From an uncultured Holdemania sp. (GTDB taxonomy: Bacteria > Bacillota_I > Bacilli_A > Erysipelotrichales > Erysipelotrichaceae): a DNA stretch of 63,285 bases. Under the pieces are notes generated by a model. It made no database searches. It was given only the letters and a program-made list of their open reading frames with translations, and was not told the origin of the DNA. A program made the position numbers and the translations under genes. This document shows, one piece after another, positions 63,207 through 63,285 of this stretch. Each line of letters starts with the position of its first letter. Position 1 is the first letter of the stretch. Where the stretch lies: assembly GCA_904395815.1 (NCBI GenBank), contig CAJFOC010000004.1, positions 1 to 63,285 on the forward strand, given 5' to 3'.

Positions 63207-63285
63207 CTATCGCACAGCGCGCGAAGCGCTGGAGCTGATGATGGATCGCCGCTTTCACGGCGGAAATGTCTGCACGGTGGCGCAA
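63199..63285 (+). CDS. Fragment of a PucR/CdaR-like regulator, running off the window
   Basis: From ~63200 to the edge the plus strand reads SALYRTAREALELMMDRRF..., a strongly biased, GC-rich frame. The [L]YRTAREALEL pattern resembles the domain before the helix-turn-helix of PucR/CdaR-type regulators. It begins exactly where YfhO homology on the other strand ends. No start is proposed; upstream in-frame codons to ATG 63139 are antisense YfhO sequence. Only ~29 codons are visible, so the call is tentative. Confidence 0.3.

Overview
The window is 63 kb of a bacterial chromosome, most likely a gut-type Gram-positive anaerobe of the Bacillota, perhaps Erysipelotrichia. The basis is: AGGAGG-type ribosome sites, frequent extended -10 promoters (TGnTATAAT-like), a LytR-CpsA-Psr (LCP) wall-polymer attachment protein, YfhO-type membrane proteins, a PduL phosphotransacylase, and no outer-membrane export gene. 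The taxon is inference. No tRNA, rRNA, CRISPR array, intact insertion sequence or phage gene was seen.

Layout. 1-3359: the 5' part of a large, AT-rich, repeat-containing secreted protein and a small membrane protein upstream of it, both on the minus strand. 3493-22536: single genes and short operons. These are a pair of phosphatase-like proteins that have both lost metal ligands, an M14 carboxypeptidase, a very large ABC/FtsX protein, a serine beta-lactamase-like hydrolase, a ZIP metal transporter, an acyltransferase, a phosphodiester glycosidase with a membrane partner, an FMN/FAD lipoprotein reductase, PduL, a flavoprotein and an alpha/beta hydrolase.

22539-57171: a surface-glycan region, almost all on the minus strand. 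It divides into five units by visible promoters and terminators. Unit 1 (28529 to 22539): two flippases and three family-2 glycosyltransferases. Unit 2 (32589 to 28578): RmlA, a short-chain dehydrogenase, RmlB and a UDP-galactopyranose mutase homologue, with its own promoter and terminator. Unit 3 (36632 to 32733): a polyprenyl-phosphate glycosyltransferase, a membrane-anchored protein and a mosaic LCP protein. Unit 4 (46399 to 36736): glycosyltransferases, tandem O-antigen-ligase-like paralogues and two GT-C-like membrane proteins. Unit 5 (57171 to 48659): RfbF, RfbG, RfbH, a YerE-like thiamine-diphosphate enzyme, YfhO and a CsbB-like glycosyltransferase. A decayed membrane-protein gene and a plus-strand epimerase/reductase lie between units 4 and 5.

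57382-63206: three further YfhO paralogues. Two are full length and exactly 776 residues each; the third is cut off at a sharp junction near 63200. A candidate structured RNA of about 105 nt lies between the two full copies.

Reading together: nucleotide sugars are made (dTDP-6-deoxyhexose, possibly in furanose form, and a CDP-3,6-dideoxyhexose that may be two-carbon branched). Repeat units are built on undecaprenyl phosphate, flipped, polymerised, decorated by YfhO/CsbB-type machinery, and attached to the wall by the LCP protein. The most unusual items are the CDP-branched-sugar cassette lacking its E3 reductase, the paired phosphatase pseudoenzymes, the candidate RNA, the threefold repeat in the ABC protein ectodomain, and the junction at the right edge.
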